Assembly (NCBI GenBank): GCA_022360105.1 | Contig: JAKSDL010000384.1 | Location: 1 to 26,868, forward strand | Length of the DNA: 26,868 nt | Reading direction: 5' to 3' | Source of the DNA: Pseudomonadota bacterium | GTDB lineage: Bacteria; SAR324; XYD2-FULL-50-16; JAHJRI01 | In this document: piece after piece, positions 1 to 8,688 of the stretch | Position numbering within the stretch: the first letter of the stretch is position 1 | How the letters are laid out: the number at the start of each line of letters is the position of its first letter | Made by a program: the position numbers and the translations under genes | The notes under the pieces: generated by a model | What the model was told of the DNA's origin: nothing | What the model saw: only the letters and a program-made list of their open reading frames with translations | Databases searched by the model: none

Positions 1-12
1 AGGCAAGATCCT

Positions 13-42
13 AAAAAACGCAGGGCGCTGCGAAAGCGCCCT
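13..42 (-). terminator. Intrinsic terminator after the zinc-ribbon gene
   Basis: On the minus strand a 7-bp perfect GC-rich stem (AGGGCGC paired with GCGCCCT, 7-nt loop, plus positions 22-42) is followed after three bases by six T residues (plus-strand A run 13-18). It begins 4 bases past the stop codon of the minus-strand gene ending at 46. This is a classical Rho-independent terminator, probably ending the kinase/zinc-ribbon transcript. Confidence 0.88.
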
Positions 43-45
43 TTC

Positions 46-339
46 TCAGGCGTCCATCGGTTCGTTGTGATCGGTAAGCTTCGTGCCGCAGGCCATACAA
101 TAACTGTGAATCTGGTTGCACTCATATCCACAGCCAGGACAATCAACTGTTATCTCTTTTTCTTTCAACATTTCAGTTTCTGCTGCATCCAACTCTAAAA
201 ACGCTTCTTGAATCTCTTCGATGAAAACGGGATTGGTTTCGATATGATCAAACTGATCGATCACACTTTGCAGCAATCTGCTTTTTCGTTCTGCAATCTC
301 CAGCAACCTGTCCCTGTTTTGGATTACTTTGCTAAACAT
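46..339 (-). CDS. Small coiled-coil/zinc-ribbon protein of unknown function
   Basis: A 97-residue protein. Residues 1-65 are charged and predicted helical, rich in Glu, Lys and Leu, which suggests a coiled coil. The C-terminal third carries four Cys in two pairs (CPGC and, 13 residues on, CMAC), the layout of a zinc ribbon. There is no signal peptide or membrane segment, so it should be cytoplasmic. A good ribosome site (AAGGATC) lies about 8 bases before the ATG. It follows the hybrid kinase gene in the same direction after a 55-base gap, so the two may be co-transcribed. I do not recognise a named family. The zinc binding is inferred from cysteine spacing alone. Confidence 0.75.
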   Translation of the reverse strand: MFSKVIQNRDRLLEIAERKSRLLQSVIDQFDHIETNPVFIEEIQEAFLELDAAETEMLKEKEITVDCPGCGYECNQIHSYCMACGTKLTDHNEPMDA

Positions 340-394
340 ATCAACTAGATCCTTTTAGGGTTGGTTTCCGAAATCAATTTTTAAATTATAATGA

Positions 395-2443
395 TTATAG
401 ATATTTGGCCGTGACTTTTTGTAAATCTTCCAGTTTGATGGGCTTGGTTAGATAGTCATCCATACCGGCTACAAGACACAATTCCCTATCACCTTTCATG
501 GCCTTTGCCGTGAAAGCGACAATGGGAACATGGCCGGATAACTCTCCGCTTTTTTCCATATTCCGGATTTCACATGTTGCTTCAAATCCATCCATTTCCG
601 GCATCAGGCAATCCATAAAAATCATGCTGTACTTTTTCTTTTTACAGGCATTCAAGGCTTCTTTTCCATCTGACGCTATATCCACTTTGAAACCTATTTT
701 CTCAAGCATCCCCACAATGACCTGCTGATTCACAGGATCATCTTCCACAATCAAAAGTTCATGATTTTGGCCCACCTCAAATAATTCTTCTTCGGCATCT
801 GTTTCTTCCAATGCCGATTCTTCTATTTGCAATACGTCGAGCAAGGCTTTTAACAGAACAGATGCCTGGACAATAGGTTTTAACAGGCAGTGTTTTATAC
901 CTTTTTTGACGGATTTTTTTCTTACGTCGTCAAACTGGATTGACGTAATAACTATCACTTTGGACAGGTCGATCAGCTTTTCCTTTTCGATGATTTCACT
1001 CAGTTTGAGGCCGTTTATATCCGGTAATTGGTAATCAGCTATTATGCAATGATAAGCATTGCCGCTTGAATTGGCTTTGCGAATCCTAACAAGTCCTTCA
1101 TCACCGGATACGGCAAAATCAACATCTGCTTTCCATTGCTTGATCTGTTTTCTAATAAACTCCTGGCTTACAGCGTGGTTAATGATAATCAGTGTTCGGT
1201 AACCAGTAAGATCAGGTGTAGCAAGAGAGGAAGCTTTTATCTTTTTCTGCTTTTTATAAGGCAGGGTAACCCAAAATGTTGAGCCGGCTCCAGCTTCACT
1301 TTCCACGCTAATCATACCCCCCATGAGTTCGACAAGGCTTTTTACAATCGTCAAACCCAAACCGGTACCACCGTATTTCCTGGTTGTTGAATTATCTACC
1401 TGGGAAAAAGGTTGAAAGATCACATCCAGCTTTTCCTGGGATATCCCGATTCCTGTATCGGAAACTCCGAAAAACAGATCAACGGAATCATCTGTTTCTT
1501 TTAGTTTATTGATGGTGATGGATATCTCACCTTTTTCGGTGAATTTCAATGCGTTGGCGATAAGATTCGACAGAACCTGGTTTAAGCGGATGGGATCACC
1601 AATCAATTCAACAGGGATGTGGACCGGTATCCGGCAGTTCAAAGATAATCCTTTGGCATCGGCCGAGCCTGAAAAAAGACGAATAATGCTCTCCAGGCTT
1701 TCCCCCAGGTTGAACTCGATCTCTTCCAGTTCAATCTTGTTAGCCTCTATCCGAGACAGGTCCAGTATCTCATTAAGGATGTCCATCAACGCTCTTCCGG
1801 ACTGCGAAATGATTTCGAGATAGTATCTCTGTTGATCTGTTAAATCTGTCAGCAAGGCAAGCTGTGCCATGCCTAAAACACCGTTCATTGGAGTTCTAAG
1901 TTCATGGCTCATGGTTGTGAGAAAACGACTTTTTGCCAGATTAGCCTCTTCAGCAGTCTCTTTGGCTTTTAATAATTCCTCCGTTCTGTTTTCAAGATCT
2001 GCTGTACGGTTTTTTACTTCCTCTTCCAGATGCTCCCGGTAAAGCTGGTTTTCTTTGAGAAGTTGGGCTCTTTCCAGGCACTTGACAACAGCGTGCTCAA
2101 GAACAGCTAAATCGCTGATGGGTTTAACCAGGTAATCCCATGCTCCAAGACGCAAAGCGTCGATGACGTCCTGGATGACACCGGTTCCGGAAACTACAAT
2201 TACAGGGGTTCCGGGCGATTCTTTGGTTACAGATGTTAAAACATCCAAACCATCAATTTCCGGCATTCTTAGATCGACCAGGATAATATCAGGGTTTTCC
2301 CTGCGGAAGACATCCAGCCCCTGTTTTCCGTTTTCAGCTTGAAGTACTTTATAACCGCTATCTTCCAGATAATCGGTAATGCTTTCACGGATGAGGGCTT
2401 CGTCGTCAATCGATAAAACGCTTATGTTCTTTTTGTCTAACAT
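395..2443 (-). CDS. Hybrid sensor histidine kinase (REC-HisKA-HATPase-REC-REC)
   Basis: A 682-residue soluble two-component protein. An N-terminal receiver (about 7-120, phospho-acceptor D57, K107) is followed by a coiled coil (about 125-170), a HisKA domain with the phospho-histidine H180 in SHELRTP, and an ATPase domain with the N box near N293/N297, the DTGIGI motif at 329-334 and GGTGLGL at 358-364. Two more receivers follow. The first (about 415-540) keeps D470 but its acidic pocket is replaced by hydrophobic residues (IIINHAV), so it looks degenerate. The second (about 561-682) is canonical, with E567/D568, D611 and K668. There are no membrane helices and no HPt domain, so it is cytosolic, takes input through the N-terminal receiver, and presumably passes phosphate to an HPt protein encoded elsewhere. 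Its start lies 577 bases from flgF, divergently oriented, which hints at but does not prove a motility role. Confidence 0.93.
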   Translation of the reverse strand: MLDKKNISVLSIDDEALIRESITDYLEDSGYKVLQAENGKQGLDVFRRENPDIILVDLRMPEIDGLDVLTSVTKESPGTPVIVVSGTGVIQDVIDALRLGAWDYLVKPISDLAVLEHAVVKCLERAQLLKENQLYREHLEEEVKNRTADLENRTEELLKAKETAEEANLAKSRFLTTMSHELRTPMNGVLGMAQLALLTDLTDQQRYYLEIISQSGRALMDILNEILDLSRIEANKIELEEIEFNLGESLESIIRLFSGSADAKGLSLNCRIPVHIPVELIGDPIRLNQVLSNLIANALKFTEKGEISITINKLKETDDSVDLFFGVSDTGIGISQEKLDVIFQPFSQVDNSTTRKYGGTGLGLTIVKSLVELMGGMISVESEAGAGSTFWVTLPYKKQKKIKASSLATPDLTGYRTLIIINHAVSQEFIRKQIKQWKADVDFAVSGDEGLVRIRKANSSGNAYHCIIADYQLPDINGLKLSEIIEKEKLIDLSKVIVITSIQFDDVRKKSVKKGIKHCLLKPIVQASVLLKALLDVLQIEESALEETDAEEELFEVGQNHELLIVEDDPVNQQVIVGMLEKIGFKVDIASDGKEALNACKKKKYSMIFMDCLMPEMDGFEATCEIRNMEKSGELSGHVPIVAFTAKAMKGDRELCLVAGMDDYLTKPIKLEDLQKVTAKYL

Positions 2444-3020
2444 CGGGAAATATCCCTGACTTGAATTGAAAAAGAATCAATCTTCTTTCTGTCGTTCGTT
2501 ACGTGCTTTGGAATCAAGATTGCTTATTAAGACTGATTATATCTTATATTTGCCCTATGTTCCACATTAAATAATCCATAGATGAGCGCATTAGCTTAAT
2601 TGGTTATCAAAAAGCGATGGTTTCGGATTGTCGGGATTTATCTATGGTCAGTAAAACAGCCGTATGAGGCTTGTTATATTTGTAGGGTACTTTCTACATT
2701 ACTATCGTAATTGTGGGATAATGTCATCCTCCACCTTAGGCCCAAATTAGTGAGAACATTTTGGATGATGAGAAAACAGGCTAAAATGAATTTGGTACGA
2801 TTGTTTAATAAGATATCTATAAGAAACTGTCAAAAGTCTCAACAAATGGATTAGCAAGGCTTTGACCCTACTAATAATCCTTGTCATTTAGCTGGCATAA
2901 CCTCTGCATTTAAAGTTCGGAAGTGAAAAGGAACCTGGTGTGCAAGTCGAAATTCCGGTTGGCCAGGGACTCAAAGAGATATTGATTAAAATAATAATAT
3001 CAGACTCTTAAAGGAAGGAC
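2444..3020. other. Divergent intergenic region between kinase and flgF
   Basis: 577 bases with no convincing coding region. It holds the presumed promoter of the minus-strand kinase gene (not identified) and a sigma-54-type promoter for the flagellar operon at 2893-2908. About 45 bases upstream of that promoter is an interrupted inverted repeat, GTCAAA at 2829-2834 and TTTGAC at 2861-2866, which could be an activator site. A ribosome site (AAGGAAGGA) sits just before the flgF ATG. Confidence 0.6.
2893..2908 (+). promoter_or_regulatory. Sigma-54-type promoter upstream of flgF
   Basis: The sequence TGGCATAACCTCTGCA has the invariant GG and GC separated by exactly 10 bases, with TGGCA at -24 and TGCA at -12. 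It is 112 bases before the flgF start, giving a predicted leader of about 100 bases. Sigma-54 control of rod and hook genes is common in proteobacteria with flagellar master activators. The assignment rests on sequence match only. Confidence 0.72.
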
Positions 3021-3791
3021 ATGGATTCAATATATTCCTTAGTTTCGGCGATGAAAGGTCAACAACGTCAGATGGATTCGGTATCTAATAATCTGGCAAA
3101 CGTTAATACTACTGGGTTTAAGTCTGATGAGGTTCTATTCAGGGAGTATTATACTCAATTCATGGGGCAGGATTTGGAATCAGAAGAAGAAATGTTTGCC
3201 CATGAAGAATTTATTTCTCCTTTTCATCGAGGAGGCACCTCATTTGTCAAACCGGATCATGTTGCGCCATCCATGGAACAAGGTTCCTTTAAACACACTC
3301 AGAATCCGCTGGACCTTGCTATTCAATCGGAAGGGTTTTTCGTTGTCGATACACCTGCCGGAATCAGGTATACCCGAAATGGTCAGTTTCTTAAGGACGG
3401 CGAGGGGTTTTTAATTACGAATTCAGGTCATAGGGTACAAGGAAAAAAGGGTCCCTTGAAGATTGATGGGAAAGAGTTTGCCGTTGGTCAGGATGGTTCA
3501 GCCATTGTTGATGGAAAAGAGATAGATTTCTTAAAAATAGTTAATTTTCAAGAACCGGATCGCTTAACCAAAATGGGAAACTCTTACTGGGTGCCTGCAA
3601 GTGATCGACAGAAACCAATTGATATCGAAAGACCCGTTATTCATCAAGGTGTGTTGGAAGGGTCCAATGTAGAAGCTGTGCAGGAGATGGTGAAGATGAT
3701 TGCCGTAAACCGCTCTTACGAAGCCTCACAAAAAGCTATGAAATCTCTTGATGGTTTGGATGAAAAGTCAATTTCCATAGCACGAGTGTAA
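3021..3791 (+). CDS. flgF: Flagellar proximal rod protein FlgF
   Basis: A 256-residue rod protein of the flagellar basal-body rod/hook family. The N-terminal signature is clear: a MKGQQ...NNLANVNTTGFK stretch at about residues 11-35. The C terminus has the matching conserved segment (EAVQEMVKMIAVNRSYEASQKAMKS). Similar genes encode FlgF and FlgG; this is the first of the tandem pair, is slightly shorter, and has the less canonical N terminus (MDSIYSLVSAMKG), which fits FlgF. It assembles in the periplasmic rod after export by the flagellar type III system, so it has no cleavable signal. The start is supported by AAGGAAGGA just upstream. It is the first gene of a long plus-strand operon and is preceded by a sigma-54-type promoter. 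Confidence 0.93.
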   Translation: MDSIYSLVSAMKGQQRQMDSVSNNLANVNTTGFKSDEVLFREYYTQFMGQDLESEEEMFAHEEFISPFHRGGTSFVKPDHVAPSMEQGSFKHTQNPLDLAIQSEGFFVVDTPAGIRYTRNGQFLKDGEGFLITNSGHRVQGKKGPLKIDGKEFAVGQDGSAIVDGKEIDFLKIVNFQEPDRLTKMGNSYWVPASDRQKPIDIERPVIHQGVLEGSNVEAVQEMVKMIAVNRSYEASQKAMKSLDGLDEKSISIARV

Positions 3792-3820
3792 ATCTTTAAT
3801 TTCAAACGGAGCCTGCTGTT

Positions 3821-4609
3821 ATGATGACATCATTATTTACTTCTGCCACCGGTATGAAGGGACAACAATCACAGATCGACACCATTGCCAACAACCTGGC
3901 GAATGTTAACACCAACGGATTCAAGCAGACCAGAAACAATTTCCAGGATTTGTTGTATTCCAATGAAATCATGCCAGGGTCCAATACCTCAGCCAATACA
4001 ATCTCCCCAACCGGTCTTCATAAAGGACATGGTGTTAAATTAGCGGGAACCCAAAAGATCTTTACCCAGGGAAACTTGATGCACACGGGAAATGACCTGG
4101 ATTTGAGCATTGACGGCGATGGTTTTTTTAGAGTGCTGAGACCTAATGGAACAGTGGCGTTTACCAGGGACGGAGCGTGGCAACGAGATGCCGGTGGAAG
4201 AGTCGTCAACACAGACGGGTATCCCATTGAACCTGAAATCATTATTCCTCCCGAAGCTACTAAAATCATTATCGGACAGCAAGGCATCGTACAGGTTTTG
4301 ATCGGGGATGATCCTACCCCTAACCAGGTTGGTAGTATTGAGTTGGCTAAATTTATCAATCCTGCAGGGCTTAATCCAATCGGTAAAAACCTTTACATGG
4401 AAACCGGTGCATCTGGCCAACCACTTGTAACAAATCCAGGTGCGGAAGGTCTTGGTATGCTTAGTCAGCAATTCCTTGAAAAATCCAATGTCAGCGTCGT
4501 AGACGAAATGGTGAACATGATTGTGGCGCAAAGAGCGTACGAAGTGAATTCCAAATCGATTCAGACTTCGGACAACATGTTGCAGACCGCTGTTAATATT
4601 CTCAGGTAA
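3821..4609 (+). CDS. flgG: Flagellar distal rod protein FlgG
   Basis: A 262-residue protein, the usual length for FlgG. Residues 1-40 carry the typical SLFTSATGMKGQQ and NNLANVNTNGFKQ signatures, and the C terminus has NVSVVDEMVNMIVAQRAYE followed by NSKSIQTSDNMLQTAVNILR, the FlgG hallmark. It forms the distal rod that crosses the P and L rings encoded downstream. It follows flgF after 29 bases. Two consecutive ATG codons are present (3821 and 3824); either could start translation. Confidence 0.96.
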   Translation: MMTSLFTSATGMKGQQSQIDTIANNLANVNTNGFKQTRNNFQDLLYSNEIMPGSNTSANTISPTGLHKGHGVKLAGTQKIFTQGNLMHTGNDLDLSIDGDGFFRVLRPNGTVAFTRDGAWQRDAGGRVVNTDGYPIEPEIIIPPEATKIIIGQQGIVQVLIGDDPTPNQVGSIELAKFINPAGLNPIGKNLYMETGASGQPLVTNPGAEGLGMLSQQFLEKSNVSVVDEMVNMIVAQRAYEVNSKSIQTSDNMLQTAVNILR

Positions 4610-4615
4610 AAGGGC

Positions 4616-5596
4616 ATGATGAGCAGAATATCCTGTATTTTTGTCATTTTCTTCAGTTTTCTGGTTTTATGCGTTGCAAACCAAGCGTTTGCGGACATTC
4701 ATACCATAGAAATTCGTGTCCTGCCCGAATCAATTGTTTATGACGATTATTATAGTTTGGGAGATATTGCGGAGTTGGATGGCTTTGATATCGAGTTAAT
4801 TCAAAAACTGGCAAGAATCCGGATTGGAAAGTCCCCCATGCCCGGTAAATCCCTGATCGTTTCTCATGGAAATATTCGCCTTAAGCTAAAAAAACTGGAA
4901 AAAGACAGAAAATTAAAAATTGTGCTGCCATCCAAACCGATGATCAGCAGGGCTTCTATAAAAATTGATAAAAGGCAGCTTCTTGAACTGGTGGAAAAAG
5001 AGATTCGATCTGAATATAAAAAGTACGATCAGGTTAATATCGAACTTAAATCAAAACTGCGAGACGTCTATCTGCCCAAGGGCAATGCAACCTACGAAAT
5101 TGCGAAGGTGGGAAAAAAATATCAGATTGGCGGAAACTTTACCTGGACACTAAAACTACTGGTAGACGGCAAGGAATTTAAGAAGCTTTTTGTCAGGGCT
5201 AAAATAACGGTTTACGATGATGTTTTAGTGGCAAAGAGCGGTATTGACAAAGGAAAAACCATTGAGCAAGCCGATCTGCATTCAATCAAGAAAAACATCT
5301 CCAGGGAAAAGCCTGGATATCGAACTGAACAGAAGTTAATTATCGGTCGGCAAGCAAAAAGAAATATCAATAAAAACGAATCCATAGAAAAAAACCTGGT
5401 GCAAAATCCTGTGCTGATTAGAAAAGGAGCACCGGTTAAACTGGTTTATAAAACCAGAAATTTATTGCTCACCAATATTGTCAAAGCCTTAAAAGAAGGG
5501 AAGAAGGGCGATGTGATCCCTGTTCGTCCGCTTACAGGAAAACGCACTATTTATGCGGTTGTAGTCGATGAAAACAATGTGGAAGTCGCGCTTTAA
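4616..5596 (+). CDS. flgA: P-ring assembly chaperone FlgA
   Basis: A 326-residue periplasmic protein with an N-terminal Sec signal: a basic residue, then a hydrophobic run (IFVIFFSFLVLCV), then a likely cleavage after about residue 26 (AFA|D). The C-terminal part from about residue 203 contains an SAF-like domain (VLVAKSGIDKGKTIEQADL) and the final FlgA region. FlgA assists polymerisation of FlgI into the P ring. The length is greater than the roughly 220 residues of enterobacterial FlgA and closer to the longer forms in other proteobacteria. It follows flgG after 6 bases and may start at either of two adjacent ATGs (4616 or 4619). Confidence 0.9.
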   Translation: MMSRISCIFVIFFSFLVLCVANQAFADIHTIEIRVLPESIVYDDYYSLGDIAELDGFDIELIQKLARIRIGKSPMPGKSLIVSHGNIRLKLKKLEKDRKLKIVLPSKPMISRASIKIDKRQLLELVEKEIRSEYKKYDQVNIELKSKLRDVYLPKGNATYEIAKVGKKYQIGGNFTWTLKLLVDGKEFKKLFVRAKITVYDDVLVAKSGIDKGKTIEQADLHSIKKNISREKPGYRTEQKLIIGRQAKRNINKNESIEKNLVQNPVLIRKGAPVKLVYKTRNLLLTNIVKALKEGKKGDVIPVRPLTGKRTIYAVVVDENNVEVAL

Positions 5597-5623
5597 AATA
5601 AAAAAACAGGCACCGGAGCTGAT

Positions 5624-6391
5624 ATGTTCAGATTTTTGTTAGTACTGACACTGATTTTTTGTATAACTGCCTGCGCAGGAAACCAGGTCCAGACACCCCA
5701 ACCTCCCCCAATCGCCCAGGGAAAAAAGGAAAAAGATCTTAATGACATGAAAAAGGACAGCTACCGGGCTCGAAAAGCAATACCGACTGCCCAGGGAAGG
5801 TACGAAGGATCTTTATGGAAAGATGAGGCTTCCTGGGGTAATTTGTTGAGAGATCATAGGGCTCGGTTCAGGGGTGATCTGGTAAAAATTACTAATCTTG
5901 AAGATGTGATCAGTGTGTCCAAACCGGAAAGACCACAGCCTGTTATCCCAACTCCACTGGCTGCTGCCGGAGAAGAGGAAGCCGGGCAGGCAACACAGGT
6001 GCTTGAAGCAGTAACAGGGATTAGTAAAGCCGAAGAAGAGCAAAACGAAGTGTTGTCCTCACTACGATCCATTTCAGCTTACGTGCAATCGGTTCTGCCT
6101 AACGGTAATATGGTGATTGTGGGGGAAAAGGTGGATTATCGTCAGCAGAATACGGTTCGATATGTAACCACCGTAAAAGGGATTATTCGACCTGCAGATG
6201 TCAATGAAGCCAATGAAGTACAAGCCATAAAACTTGCTCGATTTGAACCCAAAATTAAACGCCAAATGCTGGCGAGGAACCTGCAGAATCTGGCACCGGT
6301 CGTAGGCCAAAAGAAAGCGGGATTGTTGGATAGATTAAGTCATATTGCCACTCCTGGTACCAATCGACCACAATCGGTGAATACTCAATAA
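5624..6391 (+). CDS. flgH: Flagellar L-ring lipoprotein FlgH
   Basis: A 255-residue outer-membrane lipoprotein. The N terminus is a lipoprotein signal with lipobox ITAC, so C17 would be lipidated. The FlgH signature is at about residues 62-95: GSLWKDEASWGNLLRDHRA followed by RGDLVKI. The C-terminal half has the conserved NGNMVIVGEK and RYVTTVKGIIRP segments. Between them, at about residues 102-145, lies a Pro/Ala/Glu-rich insert. The L ring is the outer-membrane bushing for the rod. A GGAG ribosome site precedes the start, and the gene is 27 bases after flgA. Confidence 0.93.
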   Translation: MFRFLLVLTLIFCITACAGNQVQTPQPPPIAQGKKEKDLNDMKKDSYRARKAIPTAQGRYEGSLWKDEASWGNLLRDHRARFRGDLVKITNLEDVISVSKPERPQPVIPTPLAAAGEEEAGQATQVLEAVTGISKAEEEQNEVLSSLRSISAYVQSVLPNGNMVIVGEKVDYRQQNTVRYVTTVKGIIRPADVNEANEVQAIKLARFEPKIKRQMLARNLQNLAPVVGQKKAGLLDRLSHIATPGTNRPQSVNTQ

Positions 6392-6610
6392 AAGTTACAC
6401 AACACTCATCCGATGGCGTTTGATTATCTTTTTAAGGGCGAGATGATTGTTCCTTCCATTTCGTCCCGTGAGCACAAGATCCTATCTCGATTTTTAAGCT
6501 AATCACAAATCTTTCCCGACAATCCGCTGTCTGTTCTTCGAAAGGTATGGCAAATGCATTTGCTTTGATAAGCATTGTTATCTTCTTTCAATCAAGCGAA
6601 TGAACTAATT
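6392..6610. other. Gap between flgH and flgI
   Basis: 219 bases, the largest gap within the early part of the operon. No promoter meets consensus: a TGGCAAATGCATTTGC string at 6548-6563 looks like sigma-54 but has an 11-base instead of 10-base spacing. A 29-codon ATG frame at 6413-6502 has no obvious ribosome site and no recognisable homology. Confidence 0.45.
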
Positions 6611-7741
6611 ATGAAACCAATGCACCTCTTACGACTGTTACCGGGAATCATCATTATTTTTCTTCTCACTGTCTCTGCGCAAGCTGTTCGGGTCAAAGAT
6701 CTGGCTTCGATAAGAGGTATGCGTGACAACCAGCTCACTGGTTTTGGTATTGTGGTGGGATTAAACGGGACTGGTGATTCAAGAGAATCCCTGATGTCCA
6801 GAAAGCCACTAAGAAATGCATTGGAACGCATGGCTATTTCCATTACACCAAACGAGATCAAGGGAAGGGCCATAGCCGGAGTGATGGTAACAGCCACGCT
6901 ACCAGCTTTTGCCAAACAGGGACAAAAACTGGATGTTACCGTGAGTGCAGTTGGTGATGCTATTTCTTTAAGAGGTGGCGTGCTGTTTGTGACACCTTTA
7001 AGAGCTCATAACCGGGAAGTATTTGCAGTTGCCCAGGGGCCCATCGTTGGTATCCCAAGAGGAGTCGAGCTTCCGGCAGACAGAAATATCATTGGATCTG
7101 CTGAATATGTATTTGATCCGAAACGAAGCATCGTTCCCACTGTTGGATATGTCATTAGTGGGGCTTTGGTGGAACGGGAAATCGAAATCGATTTGAACTC
7201 CAGGACAAGGTTGTTTTTAAACCTCAAAGAAGCTGATTTTACAACATCGTTCAGATTATCCAAATCGATCAACAAATCTTTAGGTGATGGGTCAGCCAGG
7301 TCCGTCGATGCGGGAACGGTTGAAATTTCTGTACCTGCAAGCTATCTCGGTCAGACTGTTGAATTAATATCCCGGGTGGAGAATCTCGAAATAGAGCCGG
7401 ATACAGTAGCCAAGGTGGTTTTGGATGAGAGAACAGGTACGGTGGTGATGGGCACAAATGTGAGGATACTCCCCATAGCAATCTCCTTTGGAAATCTGAA
7501 TATCAATATTGGAGGCGTGACTCCACCTGCTGCTCCCGGTGCACAAGCCGCAGCTGATAACCAACAGGAGGAGGTAACCGGACAGGAAGAAGGTGGTGTC
7601 ATTCTGTTTAAAGGGGGTGTTGATATCAAAGAGGTTGTAGACGGATTAAACAAAATAGGAATCTCAAATACGGATCTGGTGGATGTTATCAAAACAATAA
7701 AGTCTGCCGGTGCCCTGCAAGCGGAATTAATCATCAGATAG
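6611..7741 (+). CDS. flgI: Flagellar P-ring protein FlgI
   Basis: A 376-residue periplasmic protein, the usual FlgI length. I chose the ATG at 6611 because it gives a clean Sec signal (MKPMHLLRLLPG, hydrophobic core, AQA cleavage near residue 25) directly followed by the family start VRVKDLASIRGMRDNQLTGFGIVVGLNGTGD. The TTG-initiated extension upstream has no support. Conserved features continue to the C terminus, SAGALQAELIIR. Where other FlgI proteins have a short loop, residues about 303-330 are Ala/Pro/Gln/Glu-rich. The protein forms the P ring around the rod in the peptidoglycan layer with help from FlgA. The ribosome site is weak. Confidence 0.95.
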   Translation: MKPMHLLRLLPGIIIIFLLTVSAQAVRVKDLASIRGMRDNQLTGFGIVVGLNGTGDSRESLMSRKPLRNALERMAISITPNEIKGRAIAGVMVTATLPAFAKQGQKLDVTVSAVGDAISLRGGVLFVTPLRAHNREVFAVAQGPIVGIPRGVELPADRNIIGSAEYVFDPKRSIVPTVGYVISGALVEREIEIDLNSRTRLFLNLKEADFTTSFRLSKSINKSLGDGSARSVDAGTVEISVPASYLGQTVELISRVENLEIEPDTVAKVVLDERTGTVVMGTNVRILPIAISFGNLNINIGGVTPPAAPGAQAAADNQQEEVTGQEEGGVILFKGGVDIKEVVDGLNKIGISNTDLVDVIKTIKSAGALQAELIIR

Positions 7742-7754
7742 AAAGGATCACCCA

Positions 7755-8081
7755 ATGAAAATCAATCCGGATATGTCGTTATACCACCTCAATCAGGCTA
7801 AAGCGAAAGCCAAGATGGGAAGTACATCCAAGGTCAATGAAGAGGAAATTACAGCCTATAATAAACGATTGAAGAGCGCTTGTGACGGGTTTGAAGAGAT
7901 ATTTGTCCATAAAATGATTCAGGTAATGCGAAGCACAACCGATAAAGATACATTGCTTTATGGTGGCAGAGGTGAAGAGATTTTCCAGGATATGCTGGAT
8001 GAGAACTATGCCAAGTTAATTACGCAAAGCAAGGCTCTGGGCTTAAGCGACTTGATTTATGAGCAGACTAAAAAAAGTTAA
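7755..8081 (+). CDS. flgJ: Rod-binding/capping protein FlgJ (short form)
   Basis: A 108-residue protein matching only the N-terminal rod-binding domain of FlgJ: CDGFEEIFVHKMIQVMRST and the GGRGEEIFQDMLDENYAKLIT segment. The C-terminal muramidase domain of enterobacterial FlgJ is absent, as in many non-gamma proteobacteria, so peptidoglycan cutting must come from another enzyme. It begins 13 bases after flgI with a GGA ribosome site. Its stop codon overlaps the -35 element of a sigma-28 promoter. Confidence 0.92.
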   Translation: MKINPDMSLYHLNQAKAKAKMGSTSKVNEEEITAYNKRLKSACDGFEEIFVHKMIQVMRSTTDKDTLLYGGRGEEIFQDMLDENYAKLITQSKALGLSDLIYEQTKKS

Positions 8082-8105
8082 AGTTGCGGAATCAAATGCC
8101 GATAA
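8079..8105 (+). promoter_or_regulatory. Consensus sigma-28 (FliA) promoter overlapping the flgJ stop
   Basis: TAAA at 8079-8082, exactly 15 bases of spacer, then GCCGATAA at 8098-8105. This is an exact match to the enterobacterial sigma-28 consensus. The TAA of the -35 is also the flgJ stop codon. It lies about 235 bases upstream of flgM, the anti-sigma-28 gene, as expected for class 3 control. Confidence 0.88.
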
Positions 8106-8208
8106 GGTTAATAAGAGAAAGTATTACCGCTATCTCTATATGTCGTTTAACCTGTTACTCTGTTAACCGTTTAGCTTAATAACAAAGGAAAAAAAACTAA
8201 GCCTATCC

Positions 8209-8247
8209 AATTCGGATCGGGGAGCATGATAAAATCCGGATTTTTTT
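8209..8247 (+). terminator. Terminator-like hairpin between sigma-28 promoter and flgM
   Basis: AATTCGGAT (8209-8217) can pair with ATCCGGATT (8234-8242) with one G-T wobble, closing a 16-base loop and running into a T tract that ends at 8247. The loop is long and the stem only moderately stable, so it could be a weak terminator or an attenuator in the leader of the sigma-28 transcript. Confidence 0.5.
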
Positions 8248-8257
8248 GCCGACGGGC

Positions 8258-8284
8258 TTAAGATTTTCTCAGGTATGCCGATAG
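8258..8284 (+). promoter_or_regulatory. Second candidate sigma-28 promoter immediately before flgM
   Basis: TTAA at 8258-8261, 15 bases, then GCCGATAG at 8277-8284. It differs from consensus by one base in each element and would start transcription about 45-50 bases before the flgM ATG. A third, poorer match (TAAA at 8230-8233, 14-base spacer, GCCGACGG) overlaps the hairpin just upstream. Confidence 0.6.
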
Positions 8285-8338
8285 GAAATAAGAAAATATT
8301 TCCCTTTGGTGTCCGGAGGTTTAATCTTGGAGGTTGAT

Positions 8339-8638
8339 ATGAAAATTAAAGGTCAGGTGCCTAAGGTTCCAACCCAGGACCAGGGCATTCAGAAGGGCAA
8401 AGAGAAGGAGATTGCTCGGACGGAAGACCAAAAAACAGCTTCGACGGAAAAAACATCGGTCGAACAGTTTGCGGTCAAAAAGCTTCGAGGCAAGATCGAA
8501 TCTGAGCCGGATGTAAACCTGCAAAAAGTAAAAGAACTAAAAGAGAAACTTAAAAAAGGCGAATATAAGGTCGAAACGGAAAAATTGGCTGACAATCTTC
8601 TTAAAGACTCATTGCTGGAAGATATTTCTGATTCTTAA
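8339..8638 (+). CDS. flgM: Anti-sigma-28 factor FlgM
   Basis: A 99-residue, highly charged protein with the FlgM C-terminal signature: a helical KVKELKEKLKKGEYKVETEKLADNLL stretch at about residues 63-88, split here only by description. FlgM holds sigma-28 inactive until the hook is complete and is then exported. I chose the ATG at 8339 because TTGGAGG sits 5 bases upstream; an upstream TTG at 8306 would add 11 residues without support. No fliA gene is in the window. At least one strong sigma-28 promoter lies ahead, giving the expected feedback loop. Confidence 0.9.
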   Translation: MKIKGQVPKVPTQDQGIQKGKEKEIARTEDQKTASTEKTSVEQFAVKKLRGKIESEPDVNLQKVKELKEKLKKGEYKVETEKLADNLLKDSLLEDISDS

Positions 8639-8688
8639 GGATTCACGTAATCTTAAACCTTATCTATTTTTTGCCACAGGAGAAGGAA

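Noticed and set aside
4040..4531. 163-codon open frame antisense to flgG
   Set aside because: It is a shadow of flgG with no start site or family features.
6413..6502. 29-codon ATG frame between flgH and flgI
   Set aside because: No ribosome site, very short, no recognisable similarity. It may be chance.
6548..6563. Sigma-54-like TGGCAAATGCATTTGC upstream of flgI
   Set aside because: The GG-GC spacing is 11 bases rather than the strict 10, so it does not meet the sigma-54 rule.
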